DNA of 61,883 bases from positions 1 to 61,883 of the forward strand of contig FWWN02000419.1 in the NCBI GenBank assembly GCA_900175165.2, given 5' to 3'. This document shows, piece by piece, positions 12,672-25,720 of the stretch. The translations under genes and the position numbers were made by a program. Each line of letters opens with the position of its first letter. The first letter of the stretch is position 1. Source of the stretch: Rhizomucor pusillus. Lineage: Eukaryota > Mucoromycota > Mucoromycetes > Mucorales > Lichtheimiaceae. The notes under the pieces are model-generated. The model was not told the origin of the DNA. It did no database searches and saw nothing but the letters and a program-made list of their open reading frames with translations.

Positions 12672-15603
12672 ATGCGTTCGCTAGCTAATATATCTCTTTG
12701 GGGCCTGATCCTGTTAGGCACGATCCAATCAGGACAAGCAAGGCCTACAGACAAACCTTACAATGTCTTGACATGGGAAGAAGCTTATGCCAAGGCTGAG
12801 AAGCTGCTGTCACAAATGACCCTGGAGCAAAAAGTCAATCTAACAACCGGCACTGGAAATCAGCAAGGCCCGTGCGAAGGCAATACCGCCCCTGTGGAGG
12901 ATCCGTATTTCCCTGCGCTATGCTTGAATGATGGACCTATTGGTCTTCGTGAAGCGCTGAACACGAGTGCCTTTGTGACCGGTATCAACTCTTGTGCATC
13001 ATTTGATAGAGATCTCATCCGACAACGCGGGCAGTACATGGGTGCCGAATTCCATGATAAGGGAGTCAACGTGCAGCTAGGTCCTGGTATGAACCTCATG
13101 AGAAGTCCCAGAGGTAAGAGCCTTTTCACTTTGCAATAAGCATGAATGGATTCTAAAATAACTTTCTACAGCCGGACGCAACTGGGAATTTGGTAGCGAA
13201 GATCCATATCTACTTGGTATAGTCTCTGCAGAGACGATTCTTGGTATCCAGAGCTCTGGCGTGGTAAGACTCATTTTAGCTTCTATTTTACTACTCGCTA
13301 AGCTTTTTACATATCATTAATGGCTTTACATAGATGGCTACTGCCAAACATTATATCGGAAATGAGCAAGAGCTCAATCGCTCCACGGTACGAAGGCACT
13401 ATTTTGTTTCACTATTACTACTCAACATAGACACCATATGGAACGTAGGAATCTACCGTTATGGATGATCGCACGTATCATGAAATATATCTCTGGCCGT
13501 TTGCTCGATCAGTTGAGGCCGGCGTCACCGCTGTTATGTGCGCTTACAATAAAGGTATCAATGAATTGATGGAAAACACGAAAGCAAGTTTATGGTCAAT
13601 ACTGAGCTCTTTTGTGTAGTTAATGGCACTTATGCATGCGAAAATGACTATACTTTGAACCATGTTCTGAAGGGAGAACTTGATTTCAAGGGCTTTGTCA
13701 TGAGTGACTGGTGGGCTACACATTCTACTGCCACCAGTGCTAACAATGGAATGGATATGAGCATGCCAGGTACGTTCTTTACCCAAAAATCCATTGCTAA
13801 ATTTGAAATTCCTATTTATACAATTTATATACATGTAGGCGATGCCAACGATCAAAGCATTACCGGCGGTGGCCTTTGGTATGGAAAGAACCTCACGGAT
13901 GCCGTCAAAAATGGAGAAGTGGACGAATCACGAGTCCACGATATGGCTCTCCGCATTGCCGCCAGCTGGTATAAGGTAATAATGGAGACGTAATGCTAAT
14001 GTCTGTCAGAGCTTTATCTGATTATGATATTGATTTACGCAAAACAGGTTGGACAGGATAAGGTAAAAAAAAAGTTTACAGATTTGAAAGAGTTTATCGC
14101 TTGCAAGAGTCGTTAACACTGCTATGCAGGACTATCCGCCTCTTAATTTCAATATGTTTGATCCAAGCGTCGGTCAAGACCTTGACGTCCAAGGAAACCA
14201 CAAGGAAAATATTCGAGCGATGGGTCGTGCGTCGCTGGTTTTACTTCGCAACGAGGATAGCATTTTACCTCTAAAGGAAGATAGCCTCAAGAAACTGGCC
14301 ATTATCGGAAGTGATGCCGGTCCGGATCCAAAGTAATACTTTATATTTTTCAAGGCCCAATGCGACGTACATCTAATCTTTCATAACTGCTAGTGGCCTC
14401 AATGCCTGCAGCGCAAACAGTTGCGATAATGGCACCCTTGCTCAAGGCTGGGGCTCTGGTTCAACCAAATATCCATACATAGTGACTGTAAGTGTATAAG
14501 CAGCTGTATTATATACTCCAAAAAAATGTATGGTCTTTGCTAATCATCGTTTGATTTCTACAGCCTATCGATGGTATTAAAGCTCGAGCTCCGGAATCTT
14601 GGGAAATCGTATCGACTCTTGACGATTGGAATCTTGATAAAGCGGCAAAGGTGGCAGCCGAAGGCGATATTGCTATAGTGTTTGCCAATTCGGACTCTGG
14701 TGAACAATATATCACCGTAGCTGGCAACGTCGGTGACCGAAACAATGTATCCTTGTGGAATAATGGAGATAACTTGGTACGTTAGGCAACTTTCAGAATA
14801 TGCAAACGTTTCCCAGCGACATTGACTAACTGAGTACGTGCTAGATTAAAGCAGTCGCTGATGCAAATGAAAACACTATTGTTGTCATTCACTCTGTGGG
14901 TACAATTGATATGCCGTGGCTGGACCACCCCAATATCAAGGCACTTGTTTGGCCAGGACTTCCAGGTCAAGAGACCGGTAACTCTCTCGCAGACGTATTA
15001 TTCGGTGACTATGCACCCGGAGGAAAGCTTCCGTATACCATTGCACCTGAAAAAGACTTCCCTGCTGAGCCTTCACCTGAGGATAACGTAAGCAGACCTT
15101 ACCATTCTTTGTCTTTCGGACAATGGTGTTAACGAGATGGCATTATTAAGGTTGTCTACGAGGAGAAATTATTGATCGGTTATCGCTGGTTTGATGCCAA
15201 AAACATTACACCTCAGTTTGAATTTGGATTCGGTCTTTCTTACACCACCTTCGCGATTGATGATCTCAAGGTTAAGTCATCTGGCAAGGGAGATAAGATC
15301 AAGGTATCTGCATCTGTAACTGTCGAGAATACAGGTGATATGGAGGGCACCGAGGTTGTCCAAGCCTATATCTCCTTCCCTGAATCCGCAGGAGAGCCGC
15401 CAAAGGTCCTTCGCGGTTTTGAAAAGGTTCTCCTCAAGCCCGGAAAGAAGAGTAAGGTCAGCTTCAAATTCACCAAGACAGAGTTGAGTATCTGGGATAC
15501 CACGAAACAATCCTGGGTTGTTCCTTCTGGCGAATTCAAACTTTTGGTTGGCGCTAGTAGCCGTGATATCCGTCATACCGCAACTTTCAATGTCTCAGAA
15601 TGA
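12672..15603 (+). CDS. Secreted GH3 beta-glucosidase
   Basis: Twelve exons are inferred: 12672-13113, 13172-13263, 13334-13387, 13449-13554, 13620-13769, 13839-13975, 14048-14062, 14130-14332, 14394-14487, 14564-14776, 14845-15087 and 15151-15603. They sum to 733 codons in frame. A signal peptide (about residues 1-28, [17 protein letters not shown]) directs secretion. The GH3 N-domain has [20 protein letters not shown] and KHYIGNEQE, with the nucleophile Asp in [11 protein letters not shown] (about residue 261). The C-domain contains [18 protein letters not shown], and a fibronectin-III-like end ([16 protein letters not shown]) closes the protein. It should hydrolyse beta-1,4-linked glucosides such as cellobiose. 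Exon 7 is a 15-nt microexon (VGQDK). The ORF alone begins at a TTG, and the ATG at 12672 is the better start. Confidence 0.94.
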
Positions 15604-16275
15604 TCTGAAGGTCACATTAAGGATGAGCAGATATAGTACTAGGTATACCACCAGCTAGTAGTTACTACTTTCCATTCCAATAAATACTTATTGACCGTAA
15701 TGGTCTATCTATTATACTTTAAAAAGGAATAAAAACACTGCTCAAACATCCCTTTCAATCATTGTATTTGCATAGTAGCTGTGAATATTGTCTATATACA
15801 GTTTTGTATACGAAAAAATGCTAATTGCATTAAGCACAAACATACATCATATTAGTTACAGATTTCTGTCTTATTCGCGATCCTTCGTCTGCGTAGTCAG
15901 ATCGGCGTTGTTGTAAAAAGTAGAATCTGTGGTCATGTACAGTACTGGAGCACATCGTCTGCTGTCTTTTTCCACTCTCGACCGTTTTCCCTCTTTTTTT
16001 TTTTTTTTACGCTATGAGCCACATAGAAAAGGATTACACCACGAATAGATGAGGTAGCTAAATGCCGCGTTTTCTCCTAGGTATTCATACCCTTTGGATG
16101 TGGCTAAATAAAGAGGATGATTTTGTATAGAGAAAGGAGGGAGTCAGTTCTAAAGAGTATTGTATAATGGGAAATATCAATAGAAAGGCGTTGCAACGAA
16201 TTGACTATATGAAAAACAAGGAGAAAAAAAGTACTGGATAATCAAAAAAGAGACCATTTATGTCTCAATAGGGCT
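15604..16275. other. Intergenic region after the GH3 gene
   Basis: GH3 3' flank and AT-rich DNA with a T-run at about 15994-16008. A T6 stretch on the minus strand (16244-16249) lies 27 nt past the tRNA end and is the likely Pol III terminator. No coding signal is seen. Confidence 0.5.
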
Positions 16276-16357
16276 GAAGAGAGTGGGATTCGAACCCACG
16301 CCTCCGAAGAGATCAGGGCCTAAACCTGACGCCTTAGACCAGCTCGGCCATCTCTCC
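16276..16357 (-). tRNA. tRNA-Leu (anticodon UAG)
   Basis: The minus strand folds into an 82-nt cloverleaf. The acceptor stem GGAGAGA pairs with TCTCTTC. The D-arm contains TGGCCGAGCTGGTC (A box). The anticodon stem TCAGG/CCTGA encloses the loop TTTAGGC, giving anticodon TAG for CUA leucine codons. A long variable arm (TCTCTTCGGAGGC) marks a class II tRNA, and the T-arm is GTGGGTTCGAATCCCAC (B box). There is no intron. CCA is not encoded, as expected for a eukaryote. Confidence 0.95.
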
Positions 16358-16872
16358 CGCGCTTTTTTTTCGGAGATTTGAAAATTTAACATAGTACTAT
16401 TGCAAAATTTTTGACGCGCGAAAAAGCGCGTAAAACGCGTAGAAATTCAGGATCTTTACGTGTTTTACGATACATAGGATCATATACTTGCTGTTGCAAC
16501 TTTTAGATGCGTAATGTCACGAGGTATACATGACAAGTGGACCGCTTTGAAACCAGGTCTGAGTACTTGGCATGAAGCAAAGATACCAATTCATGCAGGA
16601 CTCCAGGAAGGGTTGCTGTGCCATCTTATTTTCCGTCAGACTTCCCCGTAAAACTCGTCATTGTTCGTAATGTCATTCTCATTATCTGATTTCAGACTTG
16701 GTTATTTATATGAACATACTGTCCAAGATTGCCGTCGACCGTTACAGGTAATTTATGAGAACTTTGGATTTAACTGTCGAGAATGAGCAACAGAAAGAAG
16801 GAAGTGTTCCCAAGATCTGCAAACAAGATCGAAACAGTGGTTTACTGATAATGTATGAATCTATTTCTGATT
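16358..16872. other. Intergenic region between tRNA-Leu and the biotin carboxylase gene
   Basis: This stretch contains the 3' flank of the biotin carboxylase gene and an isolated cluster of CGCG words at about 16412-16440 (GCGCGAAA, GCGCG and a perfect ACGCGT). No coding region is recognised. Confidence 0.45.
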
Positions 16873-18900
16873 CTACAGCTTGCTCTCCTTTACCAGCTCG
16901 ACGATTAGATCGCCAGCCTCTACAAGATCATTGACCTTTGCGTATACTTTATCAACGCGACCGCCAGCGGTAGCTCTAACTACCGTTTCCATCTTCATTG
17001 CGCTCATGACAAATAGCTGTTGCCCTGTCTCAACAGTCTCGCCTTCTTTGACGTTGAGTTCAACCACTATGCCAGTTATAGGCGTTGCGATTTCAGATGG
17101 CGCACGTGCTGATGCTTTGCGTCGCATACCAGAGATGGCTGATTTGCGAGTGACAGAAATCGCCAGAGGATTGTAAGGTAACGAGTTTGAGGCGGATTGA
17201 ATCTCACCGACGAATTCATCGGGAAAGTTGTTCGTTGATATCTTTCCGATCTGTAGCGTATGGACCGTCGCTGTATTTGTCTTGTCGTTAGGATCACTGA
17301 CTTCTACGTTGAAAGCATCGCCTGGTTTGAATGTAAGAGACGTTGGAGCTGCAGAAGCATTATTCTTGGTTACATCGACTGTTGCAGAAACATCATGTAA
17401 ACGTCGTCGATTCTTTGCAATGCTGGCGCTCTCCTGGATAAGCCTTTCCATTTCCTCCTCGAGAGTTTCGATATGTAGCCTCTCCATAACGCCACCAGTA
17501 AAATGGGCATTTGTGATAAGCGCAAGAACAAAGTCAATATTGGTATCGACGCCCAAGATGTGTGTGCGTTGAAGTGCATTTTTGAGCTTGGCGACAGCAT
17601 CCGAGAAAGATTGCCCAGTGACTATCACTTTCGCCAGTAACGAGTCAAAAGACTATGATTAAGCAGATTAGATTCTCATAGTACTTTTGACTGACTGCTT
17701 CTTTAAATTACCGGCAGTACAACGCATCCTGGTCTAATCCAGGTATCGATACGGATACCTTGACCGTGTGGAAACGAGGCCGCAGTAATTTTCCCAACTG
17801 AAAGCATGTTGTTATTCGCTGGATTCTCAGCAACGATGCGTGCTTGAATCGATACTAATCGCGGATTGTGGACAGTTGATTGGCTCAGACCGAGCTGATT
17901 GAGACTTTCGCCGTTGGCTATACGGATCTGCGACTGGACAAGGTCCACCTGGGTGATCTGCTCCGTGATTGTATGCTCGACTTGAATGCGAGGATTGACT
18001 TCGAGGAAGTAAAACTCGTTGGTATCTGGCTTAACAAGGAACTCGACAGTTCCTGCTGAATCGTACTTGATGTAGCGGCCGAGCTTAATTGCTGCATTGT
18101 GAATATCTGAGCGGAGCTTGTCGTTTAATGCTGGACACGGAGCCACTTCAACAATCTTTTGGTACCGTCTCTGTGCAGAACAGTCGCGCTCCAGCAAATG
18201 GATCAGATTGCCGTGGCGATCGCCAAGTATTTGAACTTCAATGTGTTTTGCTCCAACAATTGCTTTTTCAATGAAAATTTGTTTGGAAGGAGATTCATTG
18301 ATGCATCGTTGCAGAGCTTCGGCAACGTCACTTTCGCTGTGCACCATTCTGATACCTCGTCCGCCACCGCCATCACGTGCTTTGAGCATGATAGGGTATC
18401 CAAAAGTATTAGCAAAAGTCATCACTTGGGCAGGATCAGAGACGGATTGCTCAGTGCCAGGTATGACAGGCACGCCAGCTGCCTTGGCCACTTGGCGCGC
18501 AGACACTTTATCCCCCACTGCTGATATGCACGATACAGACGGACCGACAAATAGAATACCTGCTTGACTGCATGTTTCTGCAAATTCCATGGATTCAGAC
18601 AAAAATCCGTACCCGGGGTGAATAGCCATTGCCTGGACGCTAAAGGGTGGGGAGGAAGTTTAAGAGAATGACACTAAACTGTTCATTCAGTTATTACCTT
18701 TTCGCGGCGTCAATGACTTGCTGAGGGTCAAGGAACGAAGCCGCGTTCTTCAACTTGACAGATACATCCGCAAACGCGCAGTGGCTCTTGTCCTGTTCAT
18801 CAGCATAGATAGCTGCGGTCTGCATACCTAACTCAGCAGCAGCGCCGAGGATACGGATTGCAATTTCTCCACGGTTGGCGACTAGTAATGTGAAGGGCAT
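16873..18900 (-). CDS. Biotin carboxylase-biotin carrier protein (carboxylase alpha subunit)
   Basis: Three exons (18698-18900, 17712-18639, 16873-17652) give 636 residues. The N-terminal biotin carboxylase domain starts FTLLVANRGEIAIRIL and contains AIHPGYGFLSE, the ATP-grasp glycine loop KARDGGGGRGIRM (about residue 157), and EVNPRIQVEHTITEQIT, which is more like pyruvate carboxylase than like most acyl-CoA carboxylases. The C-terminal biotinyl domain has the biotin-accepting SAMKMETVV (about residue 595). No carboxyltransferase domain follows, so the protein needs a separate CT partner, as in methylcrotonyl- or propionyl-CoA carboxylase. There is no obvious mitochondrial presequence from ATG 18900; the ORF extends upstream only to a TTG. 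The acyl substrate cannot be fixed from sequence alone. Confidence 0.85.
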
Positions 18901-19014
18901 TGCGGTAGAAAGAGCTGTGAGAAGGCAAAGAAGGAGTTTAGACAAAGCATAAATTGTCCCATCCAATGTGCGATTCTCCCTTACTCAGCAGGAAAAATTT
19001 CCCCACACTGTCTG

Positions 19015-19410
19015 TCATAGCCAGTTGGCTATCCTATTCACAACGTCTGCAATTGGCCGTAACATATCGTCGAATCCGATCAGAGATGTTTCCAAAACGG
19101 TAATGAGTCTTCCGAATTGGTAGGACATGAAGAATAGCAAGCCGAGTCCCACAAGCGTGCATACGAGGGCAAGGTTGATTTGATACGGTCGTAACTTGAC
19201 GACTGTAAAGAGACCGTCGTTCAAGTTGACTGTAATAGGTATGCTGAGGGCAAGCTGTACTCCTGGCCGATTCCTGCTGACACGGCGCGTACTGTTCTTG
19301 TTCCAGCTCCAGTTCCACCGAAAACGGTGTTTTCGTTTCAGGTACAAGCGCTGCCTAGCAATGTCTAGCCATGAGCCTGTCCATTTCACTATTCTTCTTG
19401 CGCGCTCCAT
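19015..19410 (-). CDS. Small single-pass membrane protein, unknown
   Basis: 131 residues from ATG 19410 (MERARRIVKWTGSW); the open frame upstream has only a TTG. The N-terminal half is basic and Trp/Arg-rich (KRKHRFRWNWSW). A clear transmembrane helix follows (INLALVCTLVGLGLLFFMSY, about residues 80-100), and the C-terminus (GFDDMLRPIADVVNRIANWL) looks amphipathic. I do not recognise the family. It shares a 152-bp divergent promoter with the CaM kinase gene. It might be a mitochondrial or ER membrane protein, but nothing proves this. Confidence 0.5.
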   Translation of the reverse strand: MERARRIVKWTGSWLDIARQRLYLKRKHRFRWNWSWNKNSTRRVSRNRPGVQLALSIPITVNLNDGLFTVVKLRPYQINLALVCTLVGLGLLFFMSYQFGRLITVLETSLIGFDDMLRPIADVVNRIANWL

Positions 19411-19562
19411 GGGGCGGCTAAACGGTGAAAGAAGGTGGCAAAAAGGGTCGGCTTCATGCCGTGCCAAGCGTGCGGCGTATCAAAAAATGTGCACCATAAA
19501 GTGATTGGGAACCATCAAAGTCCCAAACTTTTTTTCTTCCCTCGTTTCCATCTCGGTGCAAG

Positions 19563-20979
<1,417 letters not shown>

Positions 20980-21032
20980 ATAAAAGCTTGTGTAGAGTAT
21001 ACAGCAACGTATCCGTATACCCTCCATGTATA

Positions 21033-24000
21033 TTAAGTCTCATATTTCGCCATGATATCGTCTAACTTTAGCAGCCACGAGCTGTAACTGTTACTTGAGC
21101 GATCTGCGCTCGCAGTTTCCTGTGCATTGCTCTCCCCATCTTCTTTAACATCGTGGATCAAACCGAGGATTACGCGATATTCATCAAAAGTGAACCGTGG
21201 CCCATTGTCGTTAATGGCTTGTATAATGCCCTTCAAAGTATCGTTTTAGGAGATCAATAGTTTGTATACAGATCATGACTTATTCTTACCTCGCTTCCGA
21301 GGTTATATAATTGATAATACTCGCGAGCGCGATCCAGCACTGAGCTTTGTGATGGTGGTACGAGACTGTTTAGATTCTGCTGCAATGCTAGAATGTTGCG
21401 CATCATTTTTTGAACGCCGTTAGCATTCATTCGCTTGATGTAAGCTGCCTCGCTTATGAGCAAATGTACTATAAGCGCCGGTAAACCGTCAAATGCAAAC
21501 ATCTCGTCTTTTGGTGGCAAAGAAGCCGTAATACAGTCGTCCATCTCCATCAAGTCCGAGTTGAGCGTGATGACATATGGATCAGGTTCGAAGCTTTCGT
21601 CCTCCAAATAATAATTACCATCGCGAACAGCCATCTCGAGATAGTACATTGTGTGGCATCTATTCTCGAGTCTCAGCGTGAACAGGCACGTTTCTGCTAA
21701 TTGCTGGTATGTAGTCAAGAGATTATCAAAACGTCTAGAGATAACACATATCTTTGTCAGAAAACCAGGTTGCATCGGGATATGTAGATTTTTTTTTCTT
21801 GCCCACCTGGATGTTTCACCGGATACCGGCAACATGACAACTTGATTGTCCTCTGCCGATGAGTGTGAACCTTTTCGCCTATCTTGCGACCATCTCCTGG
21901 AGGTCAAGGTCTATTTCTCACCTATAAGAATCATGACGGTTCATGAAGTGGGAATAACTTTTGTTACCTCTCCAAATTGAAGTTTGGCTGGCTTGGTATC
22001 AGGTCCATTTGCGTCGCCCGGTGTCCGTAACTCCCAGATCTCGCGCACGAACCATTTCTGCAACGGGAAATATTTAGATACAGGTAATGCAATACACCAA
22101 TATTCTTCGCGAAAGCTTACCAAACTGTGGTATAATCTTCCTAGAGCAACAAGGCGCTTAGATTCAAAAATAAGCTCGCTTGGTTCTAACTGCCTGTCTT
22201 CTTTCAGTTTAAATTCCATGGTAATTTCCTAAAATCATCTATCTAGATGAGACACATGGTGATCAAAAAAAATGGGTTCCATTGCATGGATCTTACCGCT
22301 TGATTCAGAGCCTTGACAAACTCAAAATCCGCACGCTAACGTAACAAAGAACCGCTTAGGTACGAGTGCTTTTCGATATATGGATGGCCTCTTACTGTAT
22401 CATCGTTGAAGTATGGGTTTTGAGCCAAAAGTGCGACAAGACTTTCGTCTTGGGCCCAATCGCCACTGGTACTGATATCTGTTTCGGTTGTGCTTTCGCT
22501 CTTTTCGTCATAAGATTTACCTCTAGCCACCGTCGCTGTGATGCTCAAAGTATCAGTCAAACGTATATTTTTAAATACGCATATATTCTTACTCACCATA
22601 AAACCACTGGTAGCATTTTTCATAATATTTGAGCAATACCACTTCAATCATGCGCACATACTCCTCGGTATGAAATGGCATGGCATGCATAGTACGACAC
22701 AAGCTTTGGATCACACTTATAAGTGCAATTGCACTCTAAAGGCGGATTGTTGCGTGTCAGAGATCTCTCGGATAGTCTGTGTTAGAGCATATGTACATTA
22801 CCTTTGTAATAGGGTATTTGGAGTAGTTCTTGTAATTACGGTCATCTTGAAAGGCATCCGTACCTAGATAATATAATTTTATGAACACGACATCTATTTG
22901 CTTACAGCAATGATGATGATGATCTTTTTACCTGCAGTTGCCTGATTAATTAGTTGCATAACCTTTTCTTCTATTTGAGGTAAAAAGACATTGACAGCAA
23001 AATCGTCAAGGAAGCTACCGAAGCCTTCAACATTTTGATCGTCGCTAGAAAGTGTTGGTCAGCATTTTGGACGACGATCCGGCGGTAGTTCAGACTTACT
23101 AGCTCGGGAAAACTTCCTTTAGGTGCTCTAGAAATGCCATTGTCGGTTTTAACAAGACGCTAACATTGTATGCGTCCGGTTTGACCAGCAGCTTGTGACT
23201 TTTGGAAGCCATGTCGCTAGCATACTTGTCGACAATGCTGCTATGCAGCAGAGGATCTTGGTTTTGCGCACCATACAAATCAAAACCTGGCACCTGCTTC
23301 TTAAAGGACATGTAGAGTTTATCCTGAACTGCTTTGTATTCCACGGCCAATGCTGGATCTTCGGGAGTCTCTGTAAACTTGAAAAGCTGCTTGGGTTTAT
23401 CACGCGGTCCTGAAAAGGAAGATTTGGCAGATGAAGCTTCATCTAAAGTTTGTATACTAGTTGCAGCCCGTTCCTGAGTGGTCAAGTAATCTTGAAGAAG
23501 AGTCCGAATCTATCAAACAAGTATGTAAGTATATCATAGTTTACAGTGCTGCATACACATATATGCATGTCCTCACCTCTGCCTGTACGGGTCTCCAGAT
23601 TTCATGAAAATGGAAAATGTGAAAGACATCTGAGTTCTCTATATATTTTTCTGCTTTAGAAAGCCTTATTCTTTATAGTTTGACGCAACCTTACCATCCA
23701 GTTGATGTGCTGCGATCATTCTCTTTTTAATCCGTCGTGCGCATGTCTCTGTAAAGCGGAAGCCTCGCAGAACAGCCTCCATCTTCGAGTACAGAGTCCA
23801 GAGAAGGTCCTTTAATATCTCATTCTTGGCCTCATTGTTTGCCTTGTCAAGACAATAGATGTCTCCGCTGTCATTTATCTTTTCTGCAGCCGATTTCGTG
23901 GTATTTTGCTGATTCATGTGTCTCTCTTCCACTTGACTAATTGTTTTATCCACCAATCTATGGATTTCCAAAGGAAGTCTTTCTTGCATTGTCTATCCAT

Positions 24001-25626
24001 GTTTTGGTTCAGTTTCGGTGGTCGGAATATCGGGGGAATACAAGTTTCATACCTCTAATGCCGCGGGTATCTCGCCCAGTACTGCAAGCGATTCCATAAT
24101 GATCTCCATGTAATAGTAAGAATCCGATTCTGGATTTTTCTCGGTATCTTCGACCAACTAGACAAATTTTTTAAAGAGATCAGATGATGAACTTGTGTTG
24201 TTCTTTATAGCCACTTACTATCTCGTTCTCATCAACAGCAAACATATCTAATAATGTGTGTATTTTGAGGTTAATGAGCAGTCTGGTAACCATTATTGAC
24301 CTCCCATTTACCATTGTTTGACACGCTCTGCTCGCTTTGAGTGAAGCTGTAGATATAATATATGCGAATATATGAGCAAATGCAGGTATCTTGCTGATGA
24401 AAATCACCGCATTACCTTCGCGGTTTAACAGTAGATTCAGGCACTGTAATACGAGCATTGTCAGTAAAAATACATTAAAGTGAGCATCAATTGGCTTACT
24501 CACAGCTACTTTGACCAAATACATATGCAGACCATCGATTGTCACAGTAGGAACTCTTCAGATACAGATGGTTATGTAGTTCCTCAATTAATGTGTCGTA
24601 GAGAGCCTAGCATCGAAACCGTCAGTAAGATCGATGATTTACGTAGCAGTTTGCAGAGACAAACATTCTTCTGGCTCGTCATGGTCCGTCGTAGATCGTC
24701 CAAAGCGCCAATCTGCTTCATTTCCTTGCTATTTACGGCTTTGAACGATTGGATCAACAAATTAGCAGCAGATAGGAAATGCTTGCTGCTTATCATTTTC
24801 TCCAACGCTTCGGGTGTCGCTCGGATCTCTTCTCTACATCATTCAGGTGAGCATAAAGCCGAAACGCAGTTGTTCCTCAAATCCTCACATTGATTCCAAT
24901 ATGCTCAGCATTTCTTTATGTTGTTCGCTCTTGGCCCACATATTCAACAGATCGCTTCTCTTTTCCAATAATTCCTGCTTGCATTTCTTCAGATTGCTCT
25001 TCATAGTAGCAACCTTTGACTGCGAATCTGTAATTGTTCCATATTCAGCATATTTTCGCAAATAAAGAGGATATCGTTGATCCAAACTTACCATTGATAT
25101 GCTGCAACACTCTGCCAAAGGTACCGATTGAATGGTTGAATCCCTTGTAATAGTCTATTTTTATCCTCGTTGTAGTTTGTCGATCGTAATCACTTGTTAC
25201 AGGAAATAGTTACCATCCACAATTGAGACGAGTGCCGCATCCAGGTTTTGAAGCATCCTCACAAAGGTTTTGAAGTCCTTGCCCTTTCCGACCGAACTGT
25301 CGTCCATAAGCGCCAGGGCAAGCGTTACAGGGTCAAACTTATATAGTCAAGGCGTTAGACAGAGCACTCACAAACGAGTACATAGCAGGACATACATCTT
25401 CTTCGAGCATAAAGTCCCAACCATTATGGATGTCTTCCAATACGGCTAAAGTTTGCAGGAGTTAGCGACTAGACAATACGCTTGCAATGAAGCATCTTGC
25501 AGAACCTTCAATCTCGGAGTAGTCAATCGCTCGTCCGTAAGACTGTTCATGGCCGTTAGCAGGGCTCCTGCTTCTTGGTGGTCGTGCAGGAGGATCGGAT
25601 TGAAGGAATGGATTGTTATAGTCCAT
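21033..25626 (-). CDS. SEC8: Exocyst complex subunit Sec8
   Basis: A many-exon gene encoding a vesicle-tethering subunit that docks secretory vesicles at the plasma membrane. The N-terminal part reads MDYNNPFLQSDPPARPPRSR, then AVLEDIHNGWDFMLEED and FDPVTLALALMDDSS, then the coiled region DYYKGFNHSIGTFGRVLQHI and KCKQELLEKRSDLLNMWAKS, which matches the Sec8 N-terminal domain. The C-terminal part (about 21250-21900) has CLFTLRLENRCHTMYYLE and YIKRMNANGVQKMMRNIL followed by LALQQNLNSL, matching EXOC4. An in-frame ATG also exists at 25674. The first intron probably runs GTTCTG..TTTAG (60 nt, branch GCTAAC). The gene begins only about 95 nt after the UFL1 stop on the same strand. Exon edges are approximate. 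Confidence 0.9.
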
Positions 25627-25720
25627 AAGGTTGCACGAGAACGCGAACCAGCTGCTTTGATTGAGGCCATTCATTTCCAGCAACCTCCAAAGGTTTGACA
25701 GGTTTCACACACCACAGTTT

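Noticed and set aside
18898..18966. N-terminal extension of the biotin carboxylase as a signal peptide
   Set aside because: The upstream frame begins at TTG, not ATG. The ATG at 18900 matches the usual family start.
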